64,000 nucleotides of DNA, taken from positions 310,001 through 374,000 of the forward strand of contig QPMI01000520.1 in assembly GCA_004431415.1 (NCBI GenBank), read 5' to 3'. A program made the translations under genes and the position numbers. The notes below the pieces were generated by a model, which saw only the letters and a program-made list of their open reading frames with translations, made no database searches and was not told the origin of the DNA. Shown in pieces: positions 12,618-23,765 of this stretch (positions are counted from its first letter, which is position 1; the number at the start of each line of letters is the position of its first letter). The DNA is from Cyanophora paradoxa. Its lineage: Eukaryota > Glaucocystophyceae > Cyanophorales > Cyanophoraceae.

Positions 12618-13329
12618 CGTCCGTTAGCAACGCGGAGATTCAGGCCGCGGGGAGGGGAAGCTAGGGCCTATTGACAAGCGAATCAATTCCGTTCGGGCGC
12701 GGCGGACCTTGCGGGAGGTCTTCGGATCGCACATCTTCGCTACTCTTTGTTTTCACCGACTGGGGGGGGGAGGAGACCACGGGGGGTACTGTCACGAAGA
12801 TGCAGCCATTACTCGCGCTTCGAATTCTCGGATCCGTTGCAGAGAACGCTACGTATACCATGCATCGTTCGCGTGGTGCGCAGAGCTAAAAGATACCTGG
12901 AGGCCTTCGCCCGCCAGCCTGGCGCACCGGCGGCGGCAGAACTCGGAACGCAGTGACTAGCTATAGCTATGGAATTCGAACGCGCCGCGCGCCGCGCCAG
13001 CGTAAGCGTTCGCTTTCGCAGGCGTGCGAAATCTTGCGCTCAGAGCCAGCGCTAGCGCGCGTCGCTCCGAGGCTCCGGCGCTGACTCAGTGATCCGGATC
13101 CACACGGGTGCTGCAGCACTAGTGCCGGCTGAGGCTGCCGAGGACGAAGCCTGATGGAAACAAGCAACTCAAACGCCAGCAGCGCCAATTGCTAGCGCTC
13201 AGCGGCTAGCCAACCATTGCAAATATCCGGAGCGCGGTACGTCGATACACGCACAAGTAAGCGATTAATAGCACTCACAAATTGCCATGTCCATGCGTAA
13301 AATACAAAGAGAAGGGGTTCTGTCGCGCC
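12618..13329. other. Intergenic stretch, no gene seen
   Basis: About 710 bp between the tetraspanin 5' region and the stop of the RRM/BPA1-like gene. It should hold the missing tetraspanin first exon or promoter. There is a short poly-G run near 12762. No RNA gene is recognised. Confidence 0.4.
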
Positions 13330-14771
13330 TTATTCGGCCCGGGGATCGATGGGGACATCGCCCGAGCTGGAGTCGGATGCGCCGCCTGCGCGCTTCTCGT
13401 TGATCTGCACTGCGGAGTCAGAACCAGGGAAAAGTCTGGGAGCTAGAGGGAGCGAACCTTTGTCATGACCTCCGCTGCGGAGCGAAATGGCGCGACCCGG
13501 CCCTATATCAGAGGGGCGAGCACGGAGCGGCCGCGCGGCGCCGAAAGAGTGGGGGCCGCTCACCGCTGGCCTCCTTGGCCTTGGCGGTGATGGCGCTGAA
13601 GCCCGACTTGAGGAAAGAGAAGCCCTGCATGCCGGGTGCGAGCTTGAGCGCCTGCCCGGACTGGCCCCCAGGCCGCGCACCTTCTGCACGCTCTCGTTGG
13701 CGAGGGCCTTGCTCGCGACGTCCTTGGCCACCTCCTTCGTCTTCTGCACCGCCTCCGTTGTCCTCTCCTTCAGCTTCAGCTTCTCGTCCAGCTCGTGCGC
13801 CTTCGCGGACACTGTTTGGCCCGGGACAGTGTCTCAGCGCGGCGCAGCCTGCAGAACCACGGGCGGATGCGCGGGCGGTCCACCTGCACTTGCAGCCGCC
13901 TGCGCGGTCTCCTTCACGTGGAGCTTCTCGTTGATGCTTTGCGCGGCGCCCTTCACGCTGCCCACAATGTTGTGTTTCTCTGCGCGCGGCCGTTCGCAGT
14001 GCTCAGTGCGCGGCACGGTAGAAGTTCGATCTAAGCAGACCATCGAGCGATTTCACGGCGACAGCCGCGCTCGCTGCAGCACGGCACTCGTCAGCTCAGC
14101 GGCGAATGCAGTTAGCTGCGGGTCACGGGCGCACCCATCGCGGAGGTAATCTTGTCCTTGACGGCAGCTAGCTGAGGGGGCACCATCTGGATGCTGTGAG
14201 TCAGCGCTCTCAGCTGGCACGGGGACGGTAGCAGCCGGCGTACGCCGCTCGAGGAGCCCTCCTCGCCGGCGTCCGCTGCCCGTGGCGCGGCCTCCGCTGA
14301 CGAGGCGGTCGCATCGTAGATAACAACTGCATGTTTAATCAGCGCCCCGCACACGTGCGCGCTGCGCGCTGAGAGCGCGGCAGGGCGCAGGTAGGGGACC
14401 GCGACCTTGGATGGGCCTGTCGACCAGCTGGGCGTTCGTGAGCAGCAGAGCGGTCTGCGCCTCGCTGCCCTTCTCAAACGCGACGACCGCCTTCAGCGTC
14501 TCCTGGCCCTCATTCCTGTCCGTGCATGAGCACGCCGCCGGCCGGGCCATTCGCGGCTGCAAGAGTACTCAACGGGAGAAAATTAATAGACACGAGCTTT
14601 CCACAGAAGGAGAAGAAGTCGCTGAGCACTAAAGAAGGTCAGAACTGGGGCATGGACGGCCGAGGAACCGCGGCGCGGGCAGAGACGCCGACGGGAGCGC
14701 CACACGCTACCTTTCTCAGTCGCCGCGGGGCTCAGGTTCGTCACGAGAACGGAGGTAGCGCTGTCGGCCAT
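13330..14771 (-). CDS. RRM protein resembling plant BPA1 (binding partner of ACD11)
   Basis: Multi-exon gene. The start at 14771 gives MADSATSVLVTNLSPAATEK, then VLSDFFSFCGKL, GQETLKAVVAFEKGSEAQTA and LLLTNAQLVDRPI. This is an RRM of the type seen in plant BPA1-like proteins, where FFSFSG replaces the usual RNP residues and canonical RNA-binding aromatics are weak. The rest is helical and Lys/Glu/Ala-rich: VPPQLAAVKDKITSAM, HNIVGSVKGAAQSINEKL, MSAKAHELDEKLKLKERTTE, AVQKTKEVAKDVASKALANE, then an aromatic/Gly block (APGMQGFSFLKSGFSAITAK) and an acidic tail ending DVPIDPRAE at 13330. BPA1 proteins bind the lipid-transfer protein ACD11, but that function is not inferable here. Splice junctions in the central part are my best reading. 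Confidence 0.6.
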
Positions 14772-14875
14772 TGGGGGGCGTACTGTAAACCGGCTCTTCA
14801 GTTCGTACCCCCTCACTAGGGGAAAATCGGTCTTCGGCGCGCGCAGCTGCGTCCGAGCCGCCAGGAGCCGCTACT
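14772..14875. promoter_or_regulatory. Putative bidirectional promoter BPA1-like / Tic110
   Basis: 104 bp between two divergent ATGs. No core-promoter motif is evident. The call rests on arrangement only. Confidence 0.4.
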
Positions 14876-17800
14876 ATGCAGACGGAGAACAGCACAGCCC
14901 CGGCCTTCGCGGCCCCGTTCGCGTTCGCTGCGATCAGGCAGCAGGAGGGTTGCCATCTTCATAATGCGGGCGCGAGGCCCGGCGTCAGCTTCCGTATCCC
15001 GCGCCCGGCGTTCTTCCGAGGCGAGCGTCACACTCAGATCGGCTCTTCGGGGCGCAGCTTCGTAGCTGGCGAGTCGAAGATTATTGTTCGCGAATCCGGC
15101 CCGTCGGTCTCGCAGTCTTCCACGGTGTGCCAGGCAAACCCCGCTGATGCTCCCCCTCCTCCTTTCGGCGCTGGCCCCAAGGAGGACGCCCTGGAGGGTT
15201 TCGTCTCCAGCATCCCCGGCTCACTCCGAAGCGCCGCGGCCGGGCTCGTGGTCGCGGGTGGCGTTGCGGGCGGTGCCGCTCTCGTCGGCTCTGTTCCTCC
15301 CAAGAACATGGCCAAGGCGGGCGCTGGCGCAGTCGTCGCGCTGGGCGCAGTCGGCCTCGGCAGCGAGATGTTCAAGAAGCGCCGGCGCGTGGCTCTGAAC
15401 AGCCTGCACAAGCTTCTTGTCGGCGAGGGTGTCAGCGCTGCCAACGACGCGAACCTCGACGCGCTCTCCGCCCAGAACGGCATCGACGTTCGCGAGGCCT
15501 GCAAGACCGAGCTCTGCGATTTCTATGGCCAGGTGCAGCCTGCTGCTGCGTTTGCGCCTTTTTCGGTTTCTTATTGCGTGTACCTTCGTTTCTGCGCGCA
15601 GTACCTGCTGCACTGCCTGTGGTCCCCCGAGCTCAACCGTCAGGAGGTCGACACTCTCCGGAAGCTCCGCACCGCCTTCCGCCTGGACGGCAACCTCGTC
15701 GCGGACACTCACATCAAGTACGGACGCCAGCTCTTCCGCCAGCTCGAAGAGCGGGTGCGCTCGGGGGTCCTGTCATGCGCGCCACCCCTCCAGTTCCTGA
15801 TCTCTTTCTCTCTCTCTCTCGCGCGCGCAGGCCGGCGGCAGCCGCCGCAAGACCATCGGCAAGCTCCTCTTCCTTAGCGAGAAGGTCCTGGAGGAGGACG
15901 GCGAGATGCTCGGCCGCTACGTCCGGTCCTCGCTCAAGGACACCTTCAACACCAGCGAGGCCCAGCTGAACAAGATCATGCAGGAGGTGACGGGCGGCGT
16001 CTTCCGTGACCGCCTGCGGGTCCGTGCTCTCTTTCTGCGCTTCCCCGCCCGCCCATCGCGTCGCTGACGGCGGGGCGGGTGCAGAGCCAGCTGGAGCTCG
16101 CGACCGGGCAGCAGGGTTCCTTCGACGTGGCGGAGGCGCGCAAGGCGCTGCGGCAGACGTGCGACAACTACTGCGTCGGGGACCAGGAGGCGGCGTACCT
16201 CTTCGTCGAGGTGGCGAGCGAGGTGGCGGAGGCGCTCGTGCAGAAGGCGGCCAAGGCGGCCGACGACCTCGACCGCCGCACCGTCGTCAAGGAGTTCACC
16301 GACCTCCTCAACTTCAACGCCTCCCTCTCCGCCATGTACCCCGTCGACTCGGCGCTTCCGTCGCAGCCCCTGAAGGGCGCCGGCGGCACCGGCGGCCGCC
16401 GCGTCGTGGAGGCCTACAAGGCGTACCTGACGCACCTGCTGCGGGACCAGAAGATCGGCGAGGGCGAGAAGGGCGACCTCGAGCAGCTGCGCGTGATCGT
16501 CGGCATCAACGAGAGCAGCGGCGAGGCTATCTACGCGGAGATCGCCGGCAAGATGCTGCGCGAGCGCCTCGACGGCGCGATCAAGGACGGCGTGCTCGAC
16601 GGCGCGGTCGCGGCGTCGCTCAAGCAGCTGCAGGCGGACCTCGCGCTGCCCGAGGCGCGCGTGCAGGCGATGCTGGTGGACGTCTACAAGGCGACGCTCA
16701 AGGCGGCGCTCAAGGACGAGCTGCTGCGCGACAGCGACGTCGAGCTCCTCTCCAAGGCCCGCTCCGCCTTCGCCCTCGCCGAGGAGGAGGCCAACACCAT
16801 CCAGGTGCCCCCGCCCCCCGCCCTGCCCCGCCCCCCGCCGCGCGGGGCCAGGGGGCCGACCGCGGCGCAGCGCGAGGTGGCCGGGGCGATCTACCGGCGG
16901 TCGGCGCGGTCGATGCTGGGCGAGTCGATGATGACGGACGAGATGCGGACGCAGCTGGACAAGCTGCGCGCCGACATCCGCCTCGACGAGGAGGTCTCCA
17001 AGGCCATCTTCGCCGAGGTCCGCCCCGCCCCGCCCCCCGCCCCGCCCCCCGCCCCGCTGACGCGCAAGTCGGCGCAGGAGGCGAAGAACCGGATGCTCCA
17101 GTTCGTGGACAAGGCGCTGACCTTCTCCAAGGGCAACATGAAGCAGATGGCGTCGGAGATCAACGCGCTGACCGAGTACATGCGCGCCAACAAGCTCGAG
17201 GAGGTCGCGAGCGCCCGCACGGAGAAGAACCACGAGACGCTGAAGGAGCTGTACCGCACCTACATGCTCTACGCGCTCTCCCCCGAGGTGGTGGAGCTCC
17301 CGATGAACACGCACTTCACCATCGGGCGGCACGACTTCGAGGTCCGCAACCTCAACAACGTCGTCCGCGCCTTCGGCATGGAGGACGGCGAGGTCCAGGA
17401 GATCATGGTCCGCCCCCGCGCCCCCGCGCCCCGCGCCCCGCCCCGCCCCGCGCTGGCCGACCGGGGCGGGGCAGGTGAGCCTGTCGAGCCGGGTGTTCCG
17501 CGACCGCGTCGACTCGATCCTCAACGAGACGTCGGCCGGCAAGCTCGACGAGGAGAAGCTCGAGGAGCTCAAGGAGCTCTCCAAGACCCTCCAGCTCCCC
17601 GAGGAGACCGCCATGGACATCCTCAAGGAGAAGAGCACCAAGTGGATCACCAGCAAGACCGAGGAGATCCGCACCAAGCAGAAGCACGACCTCTCCGACA
17701 TCAAGACCCTGCAGGCGATGGGCGTCGACGTCGACCGCGTGATCGGCGAGCGGCAGCGGGCGCGGGCGTACCGGGAGCAGGTGGAGCGCCTCATCGAGCG

Positions 17801-18261
17801 CAACGAGGTGACGGCGGCGTCGCGGGAGAAGCTCGAGGCGCTGCGCGCCGAGTGCATGGTCGGCGAGGGGGCGGCCGGGGAGGCGGAGCAGGAGCTGGTG
17901 CGGGAGCGGGCGCAGGGGTGCCTGGTGCAGTCGGTGGCGGCGCTGCGGCAGGGGGCGCGCCCCGTCGTGGCCTCGCAGCTGGAGACGATGGTCAAGTTCT
18001 ACGACTTCGCGCCGCACGACGTGGCCTGGGAGCGCCGCGGCGAGCTCCGCCAGCTCTACACCGCCTACTACAAGCACGCCACCGGCGAGGGCCGCGGCGA
18101 GCCCACCGCCGCCCAGTCCGCCGTCCTCAACCGCTTCAAGGACATCTTCTCCTTCTCCGGTCCGCCCCCGCCCCCGCCCCCGCGCCGCCCGTGGCCTCTC
18201 GGCCGACCGCGCCCCTTCTCCCTGCGCAGAGGACGATGTGCGCGACCTCCAGACCGCATAA
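14876..18261 (+). CDS. TIC110: Tic110, inner-envelope protein import component
   Basis: Plastid inner-membrane protein that serves as a stromal scaffold or channel for preprotein import with Hsp93 and Tic40. Eight exons (14876-15532, 15602-15754, 15831-16019, 16085-16804, 16871-17017, 17078-17407, 17475-18159, 18230-18261) sum to 970 residues, the usual Tic110 size. The N-terminus is a basic, Ser/Ala-rich presequence with early phenylalanines (FAAPFAFAA at residues 11-19). Two hydrophobic segments follow at about 117-141 and 146-163, then a long all-helical stromal domain with the typical blocks LHKLLVGEGVSAANDANLDA, LWSPELNRQEVDTLRKLRTA, ELYRTYMLYALSPEVVELP and SLSSRVFRDRVDSILNE. Introns contain CTGAC 15-25 nt before the acceptors. 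It ends SEDDVRDLQTA. The gene proves that a plastid is present. Confidence 0.94.
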
Positions 18262-18834
18262 GCTGCTCCCCCCTCCCGCCGGCCCTCCCCGCCCCGCCTC
18301 TCCTCTCCTCTCCGCCCGGCGCCCCGCCCCGGCCCCCGCCCAGCATTTCAGCAGGCCTAGTCTTTCAAGAGTTGGTCCGATCCCCCCGGGGCCCCTGCGT
18401 GGTCTCGCCATCCTTCCGTCAGCCGGTCGGGCTTTCAGCCCGCCTCCGTTCCGTTTGGCTTGCCTTCGTTCCCCGCGATCCGCCTTTTTCGTAACCAGAA
18501 GCGAGGGTTTGCAGTTGAGGACAGTCTAGTCAATATACGACGCAAAGCTTTACGCAGTTCGAGCTGCCTTTTGCATGCGCCGGCTGCAGCTGCGTGCACG
18601 TGCATGTGCCACATCGTATCGTCGAGAGGGCCGCGGGCGCGTGGAGACGATATCGACGGGCAGTTCTAGTGAACGCGGCTGTAGTTGACAAGCGGCGGCG
18701 GGCCGCGGCGGGGGTCGCACGCTTGCATATCTGCATGAGCGGCGGGGAGGAGGGCGCGGCGTGCACGGCGAGGTGAAAACTGCCTAGCATTTGATGCACA
18801 CGTATGAAACTGCGACAAACGGAAAGCTGACCAC

Positions 18835-21800
18835 CTACGGGGCCGCACGGCCGACCGGGACGCATGCGCGCGCAGGTCGCCTCGGGCGCTCAGATGCCCT
18901 GCGCGCTCAGATGAGACAAGAGGGACGGCGATCAGAGGCGGGGCGGGGCGGACCCAGTCCTGCTCGTCGGCCGGCTCGAAGTCGAGCTCCTCGGGCTCGT
19001 CGGCGGGGGCGGCGCCCGAGGGCGGGGAGGCGAGGGCGAGGTCGGCGAGGAGCTCCCCGTCGAAGTCCTCGTACTCGCTGTTTGTCTCCGCGTCCAGCGC
19101 CCGCGCCACCTGCCCCCGCCCCCTTCAGCCGCCGCCGGCACCCGCCGCCCCGAGCGACGCGCCTGCGGGCGCCAGTGGAAGCCGGCGCGGTGGCCGAGGT
19201 CGATGATCTCGGGGCCCGTCGGGAAGTTGACCGAGTAGCCGGCGTAGGTGAGGGTCCCCGGGCCGCCGCAGACGTCCGTCGGGCGCCCGCAGACGTCCTG
19301 CTGCGCCGGCGCGTGGCAGATCGACGCCTCGCGGATGAGCTGCTTGCACGTCAGCGAGCACTCCGCCCCCTGCCGCCCGTTCCGCACGCCATCGTCGCAC
19401 TGCCCCGCGAAGAGGCCCTCAGCGGCTGCGCGGCGCGCGGGGCGCGGCGCGCGGGGCGGGGCAGGGCAGGGGGCCGCCGCACCTCCTCGCCCTGGTCGAC
19501 GACGCCGTTGCCTGCGGCGCGGGTCAGGGCGCGGCGGCGGAAGCGGGGGCGGGGAGGCCGGGCCGCACCGCAGATGGGGAGGTAGATGCGCTGGCACTGC
19601 TCCGTGCAGAGGCCGCCGATCAGGCCGTTGCTGTCGCCCATGTCTGCGCGGACGGTGAGAGGAGGCGAGGACGCGCGAGGCACGCCGCAGCTCACCGCAC
19701 TGCTCGCCGTAGTCGACGATGCCGTTGCCTGCGCGAGGGGAGGCGCGGTCAGTGTCAGAGTAGGCGGCGTCGGGGGCGAGGGGCGGCGGGGCGCGGTGCA
19801 GGGGTCGATGCAGGGAGGTCGCGACGCACCGCACTTGGGGATGTAGACTTCGCGGCAGTTGGAGTCGCACTCGGCGCCCGGCTGCCCGTTCATCGCCCCC
19901 AGGTCGCACTGCGCGGCCCGGCGCTCGGGCGCGGGGAGACGAGGGGGGAGGGGGGTAGGGGGCGGCCGGACCTCCTCGGGGCAGTCGAGCTGCCCGTTGC
20001 CGCAGCGCGGCACGTACACTGCGGGGGCCGCCTGAGCGCCCCGCCCGCCGCCGGCGCGGGGGTCGGTGGTAGGGGGGCGGGGGCGGACCGGCCATGCAGG
20101 CCTTGGTGCAGGTGCTGCCGAGCATGCCGTTCTGGATGCCCTCGTCTGCCCCGCCCGCGCCGTCAGGGCGCGGAGGCGGCGCGCAGGGGGACGAGGCGCG
20201 CGGCAGGGGCGCTCGCACCGCACTGCTCGCCGGGGTCGAGGCGGCCGTTGCCGCACTGGACCTCGCGGGTGCACGAGGCCGTGCAGTGGTTGAGGGAGCG
20301 GTCCGTCCCGTTCAGGTCGCCGTCGTCGCACTCCTCGCCCACGACGTTGATGACGCCGTCGCCGCAGCGCGCCACCTCGCGGCAGTGCGCGTCGCACTTG
20401 CCGTCCGTCCCGTTGTAGCTCCCGTGGTCGCACTGCCGAGGGGCGGGGGCGGCTCAGCTCGCGGGGCGCGTGGCGCGGGGCGCGAGTGGCGGGCGGACCT
20501 CCTCGCCCTTCCAGGGCTGGACCTGGCCGTCGCCGCAGAAGGGCTTGAGCTTGCAGCCCTCCTCGCAGTCCGACCGCTCCGACCCGTTCTTGAAGCCGTC
20601 GTCGCACTAGCCCCGCCCCGCCAGCCCGCGTCGGCCGCCCCGGGAGCAGCGGGGGCGGGGGGCGGTGGGCGGGAGCCGGGGCGGGGCGGACCTCCTCGCC
20701 GAGCTCGTCGTTGACGACGCCGTCGCCGCAGTGCGGGATCGAGTGGCAGTCCAGCGTGCACCACACCCCGTCCTTCCCGTTCTCCATCCCGAAGCTGCCG
20801 GCGCGGGGCCCGGGTCAGGGCCGCCTGCGCGGCGGGGCGGGGCGGGGCGGGGCGGGGCGGGGCGGCGGGGGGAGCGCGCACTCGCAGGTCTCGCCGAGGT
20901 CGCGCTGCGTGGAGCCGTCGCCGCAGTACGGCAGGATCTTGCAGTCCGCCGAGCAGTGGTTCTGCGCCCCCCCGCGACGACGAGAGCTCAGCGGCGGGGC
21001 CCCGGGCGCCCTCCCGGGCGGATCGAGCGGACCTCGGGGGTGGCGAAGGAGGGGTTGTTGTTGGCGCCGTCGTCGCACTGCTCGTCGGCGGCGTCGACGT
21101 GGCCGTTGCCGCAGCGGGCCGGCTGCGGCGTCGGGAGCTCCCCGAGGACCTCCCCGAAGAGCGGGAGGGCGGCGACCGTCGGGCCCGCCTCCACGATGGG
21201 CACCGGCGTCGAGTCGAACCCGACGTCGTGCAGGTTCAGGTTCGCGAAGCTGCTCGCGCCGCCGCCCGCGGCCTGGCCGTGCGAGAAGTCGGCCGAGGCG
21301 AAGCCGGAGCTGCCGGCCGAGCCGTAGCCGAAGCTGCCGTAGGTGGCGACGGCCGCCGCCGACGGCTCGGCGTCGGCCTCCACGTCGGAGAGGTTCAGCG
21401 CCGCCCGGCTGCCCCCGCCGCTCGAGAAGCCCAGCTCGCGCGAGCCGCCCGACGAGTACGAGCCGCCCGACGAGTGCGAGCCGCTCGAGGCGGTGTACGT
21501 GCTGTACCCCGGGGCGCTGTACGAGCCGTACGAGCCCGAGGCGGCGCCGGAGCCGTGCGCGCTCCCCGAGTAGGTCACGTAGCCCGGCGACCCGGCCGAG
21601 TAGGTCGCGGCGCCACCGCCGCCCGAGCCGAGCTCGTACGTGCTGCTGCTCCCGCTCGTGTACGTCACCGCGCCCGAGCCCCCGCCCCCGCCCGAGCCGA
21701 CCTCGTACTCCTCGTACTGCCGCCCGCGCTCGGTACCGGCGGGCGGGGCGGGGCGGGCAGCGGGCGGGCGCAGGCGGGAGGGGACGCACCGAAACGTTGC

Positions 21801-22610
21801 CGCCGGAGCCGGAGCCGGCCGAGTAGTGCTGCGGCGCGGGCGGGCCCGTCCGGTCAGGGCGGCCCGGGGCGGGTCGCCGGGGCGGCGGAGGCGGGGCGCA
21901 CGAGGGCAGAGTCGCCGAGGCCGAACTTGCTCGTCTCCGCCTCAACGGCGTACCCGTCGGAGCCGGCGTTCGAGCCGGCCTGTGACGGCTCCCGTCGGGC
22001 GGGGCGCGGGAGACGGGGGGCGAGGGGCGAGGGCGACGCACCACGTACTGGATGCCAGAGCCGGCGCCCCCGTCGGACGCGATGGTCTGCGTCTCATACT
22101 GCCGGCGCCCGCGCCCGTCAGCGGCCGGCGCCTCGCAGCGGCGGCGGCGCCGGGCCGGCGGTGCGCACGGAGACGCGGCCGGTGCCGAACGAGCGGCCGC
22201 CGGAGGCGCCCGAGCCGGCACCAATCGTCTCCGTCTGGTACTGCCGGCCGGTCAGGCCCGGCGGCGGGAGGCCGGGCGCGGCGCGGCGTGCGGCCTGGCG
22301 CACAGTGATGTTGGTCGGCGCGCCGCCTGAGGAGGAGACCTCGTAGGTCGAGTAGCTCGGGCCCCCAGAGCTCTGCCCGGGTATGAGCGTCGCCCGTGCG
22401 GCGGCAGGGCGTGCCCCGGGCCGAAGATGACGAACCGAGCTGTAGTAAGTGGTCGACGAACCGCCCGAAGAGCCGCTCTGAGGGCGCAACCGCGGGCTTT
22501 CAGCGGGCGCGCGGCTGCCCATCCGGCGCGGGGCACACCGTCTCCTCCACGACCGAGCGAAATCCCGCGGTCAGGCCCGTCGCATCGCCGAACTTGCTGA
22601 TGAGGTCCAT
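18835..22610 (-). CDS. Secreted Cys-rich DUF4215-repeat protein with Gly/Ser/Tyr-rich N-terminal region
   Basis: The front half (about 21.2-22.6 kb) is strongly Gly/Ser/Tyr-biased, with repeats such as YQTETIGAGSGASGG and YETQTIASDGGAGSG and a long SYGSYSAPGYSTYTASSGSH-like tract. The second half is about ten tandem DUF4215-type modules (CGNG..D.GEQCD.G..NG....C...C), e.g. CGNGHVDAADEQCDDGANNN, CGDGVINVVGEECDDGDLNG and CGNGIVDYGEQCDMGDSNG. A unique Cys-rich block follows (SICHAPAQQDVCGRPTDVCG, GPGTLTYAGYSVNFPTG), then an acidic tail (EDFDGELLADLALA, EPEELDFEPADEQDW). Introns repeatedly fall inside the modules, as in its paralogue at 40-49 kb. The likely role is an extracellular or surface structural protein. 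No signal peptide exon was found, so the 5' end (an in-frame ATG at 22610) and the last short exon are provisional. Confidence 0.75.
20830..20873. repeat. GGGGC pentamer microsatellite in intron
   Basis: Seven or so tandem GGCGG/GGGGC units lie in an intron of the DUF4215 gene on the minus strand. Confidence 0.8.
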
Positions 22611-23765
22611 CGATATCGTGCTGTCCCCGCGCCGGCCGCCTCGGGTGTTTCCCGACGCGCCGTTGAACAGAGACCCCGGAAATCAAGCGGGACGCTGCGA
22701 GAACGCAAATGTCAGTACTGCTGGCGCGGTCGAAGGCCTCTTTGAGGGCGGCGGTTACGCCGGCGGTTATTCCCGGCAAACTGACAAAGCCGGAGGATAT
22801 CTCATCGTGTCATGCTCATATAGCATTGCGTATAGCAGCAATAGCTCCTCACCCGGCCCGCCAGCTACTAGGCTAGAGAGAGCGAACCTGTTGACTGTGC
22901 GACTGTACCCCGGCATGCGAGCTGGTCCTCAGCTGGAAAATTGAACCGAGCAGCTGCATGCGCGGCGCTCGCTGGCTCTGTTGAACTTCGAGAAAACAGC
23001 GTCTGAAACGATGGCCCCCGCCATGACTGCGCGGCGTGGCCCCGCGGTGATTGCAATTGCAAACGCGTACGGCGCGCGCGCGCGCATGCGTGGGCGCCGC
23101 GCGCGGCCATGCGCATGCCATGATTGCGCATGCGCTCCTGCTTTAGATCTATCTCTATCACACTCAAGCCTCATACGTCGCGCTGGCAGGTGTGATCCTG
23201 GTATTGACGCGCGCGTGCACGTCGATCAGGCGATCGCAATCAAATTAAATTTGATCCGATCGTGATGATCCGTGAATTAAGTTCTCAGAATCCCATGAAA
23301 GCTAACCTGTAGTTGGTAGCTAGCTAGAACCGCTAAGCGCTGCTCGAATAACTGCCAGCTGGAGGCTGATGTCAAGACACAAGAGTGATCATGAGATATC
23401 ATGAGATACTTAAGCTTGCAAAGCGATGAAAGAATCGTGCTGAGATGCTGATTGTAAACGGTTAACGGTATGGAGTAACTCTACAGGTATAAAGCTAGGA
23501 TGAATCTGTACATGTACAGGCTGCTGAGCCAGGTCCTTGAAAAAAGGCCGCGAATTTACAAAAGCCCCCCAATTGCAACGTGGTGAAACTATGTGGTCAA
23601 GATCTGCCTATCGAATTAAAACACCCATGTGAATCCCTGCCCACTGCGACGCTCCAAGCCCGAAAGAACCCAAACTATGTATCTACATCCTAAATAACCA
23701 TGAACGAAGGCGAATTCAGAGAAAACGAGGCGGGGAGGAAGGGGCCCGGGGGCGCGGGTCGGGGG
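22611..23765. other. Intergenic stretch, no gene seen
   Basis: About 1.15 kb between the DUF4215 gene start and the F-box gene stop, both minus-strand. Base composition changes sharply: 23200-23700 is AT-rich, with stops in all frames and no repeats I can name. The promoter and a possible signal-peptide exon of the DUF4215 gene should lie in 22611-22900. Confidence 0.45.

Noticed and set aside
18932-20787. Long plus-strand frames opposite the DUF4215 gene (18.8-22.3 kb) and the long frames opposite Tic110
   Set aside because: They are antisense shadows produced by very high GC, without motifs; the minus- and plus-strand exons with Cys modules and Tic110 blocks explain the sequence.
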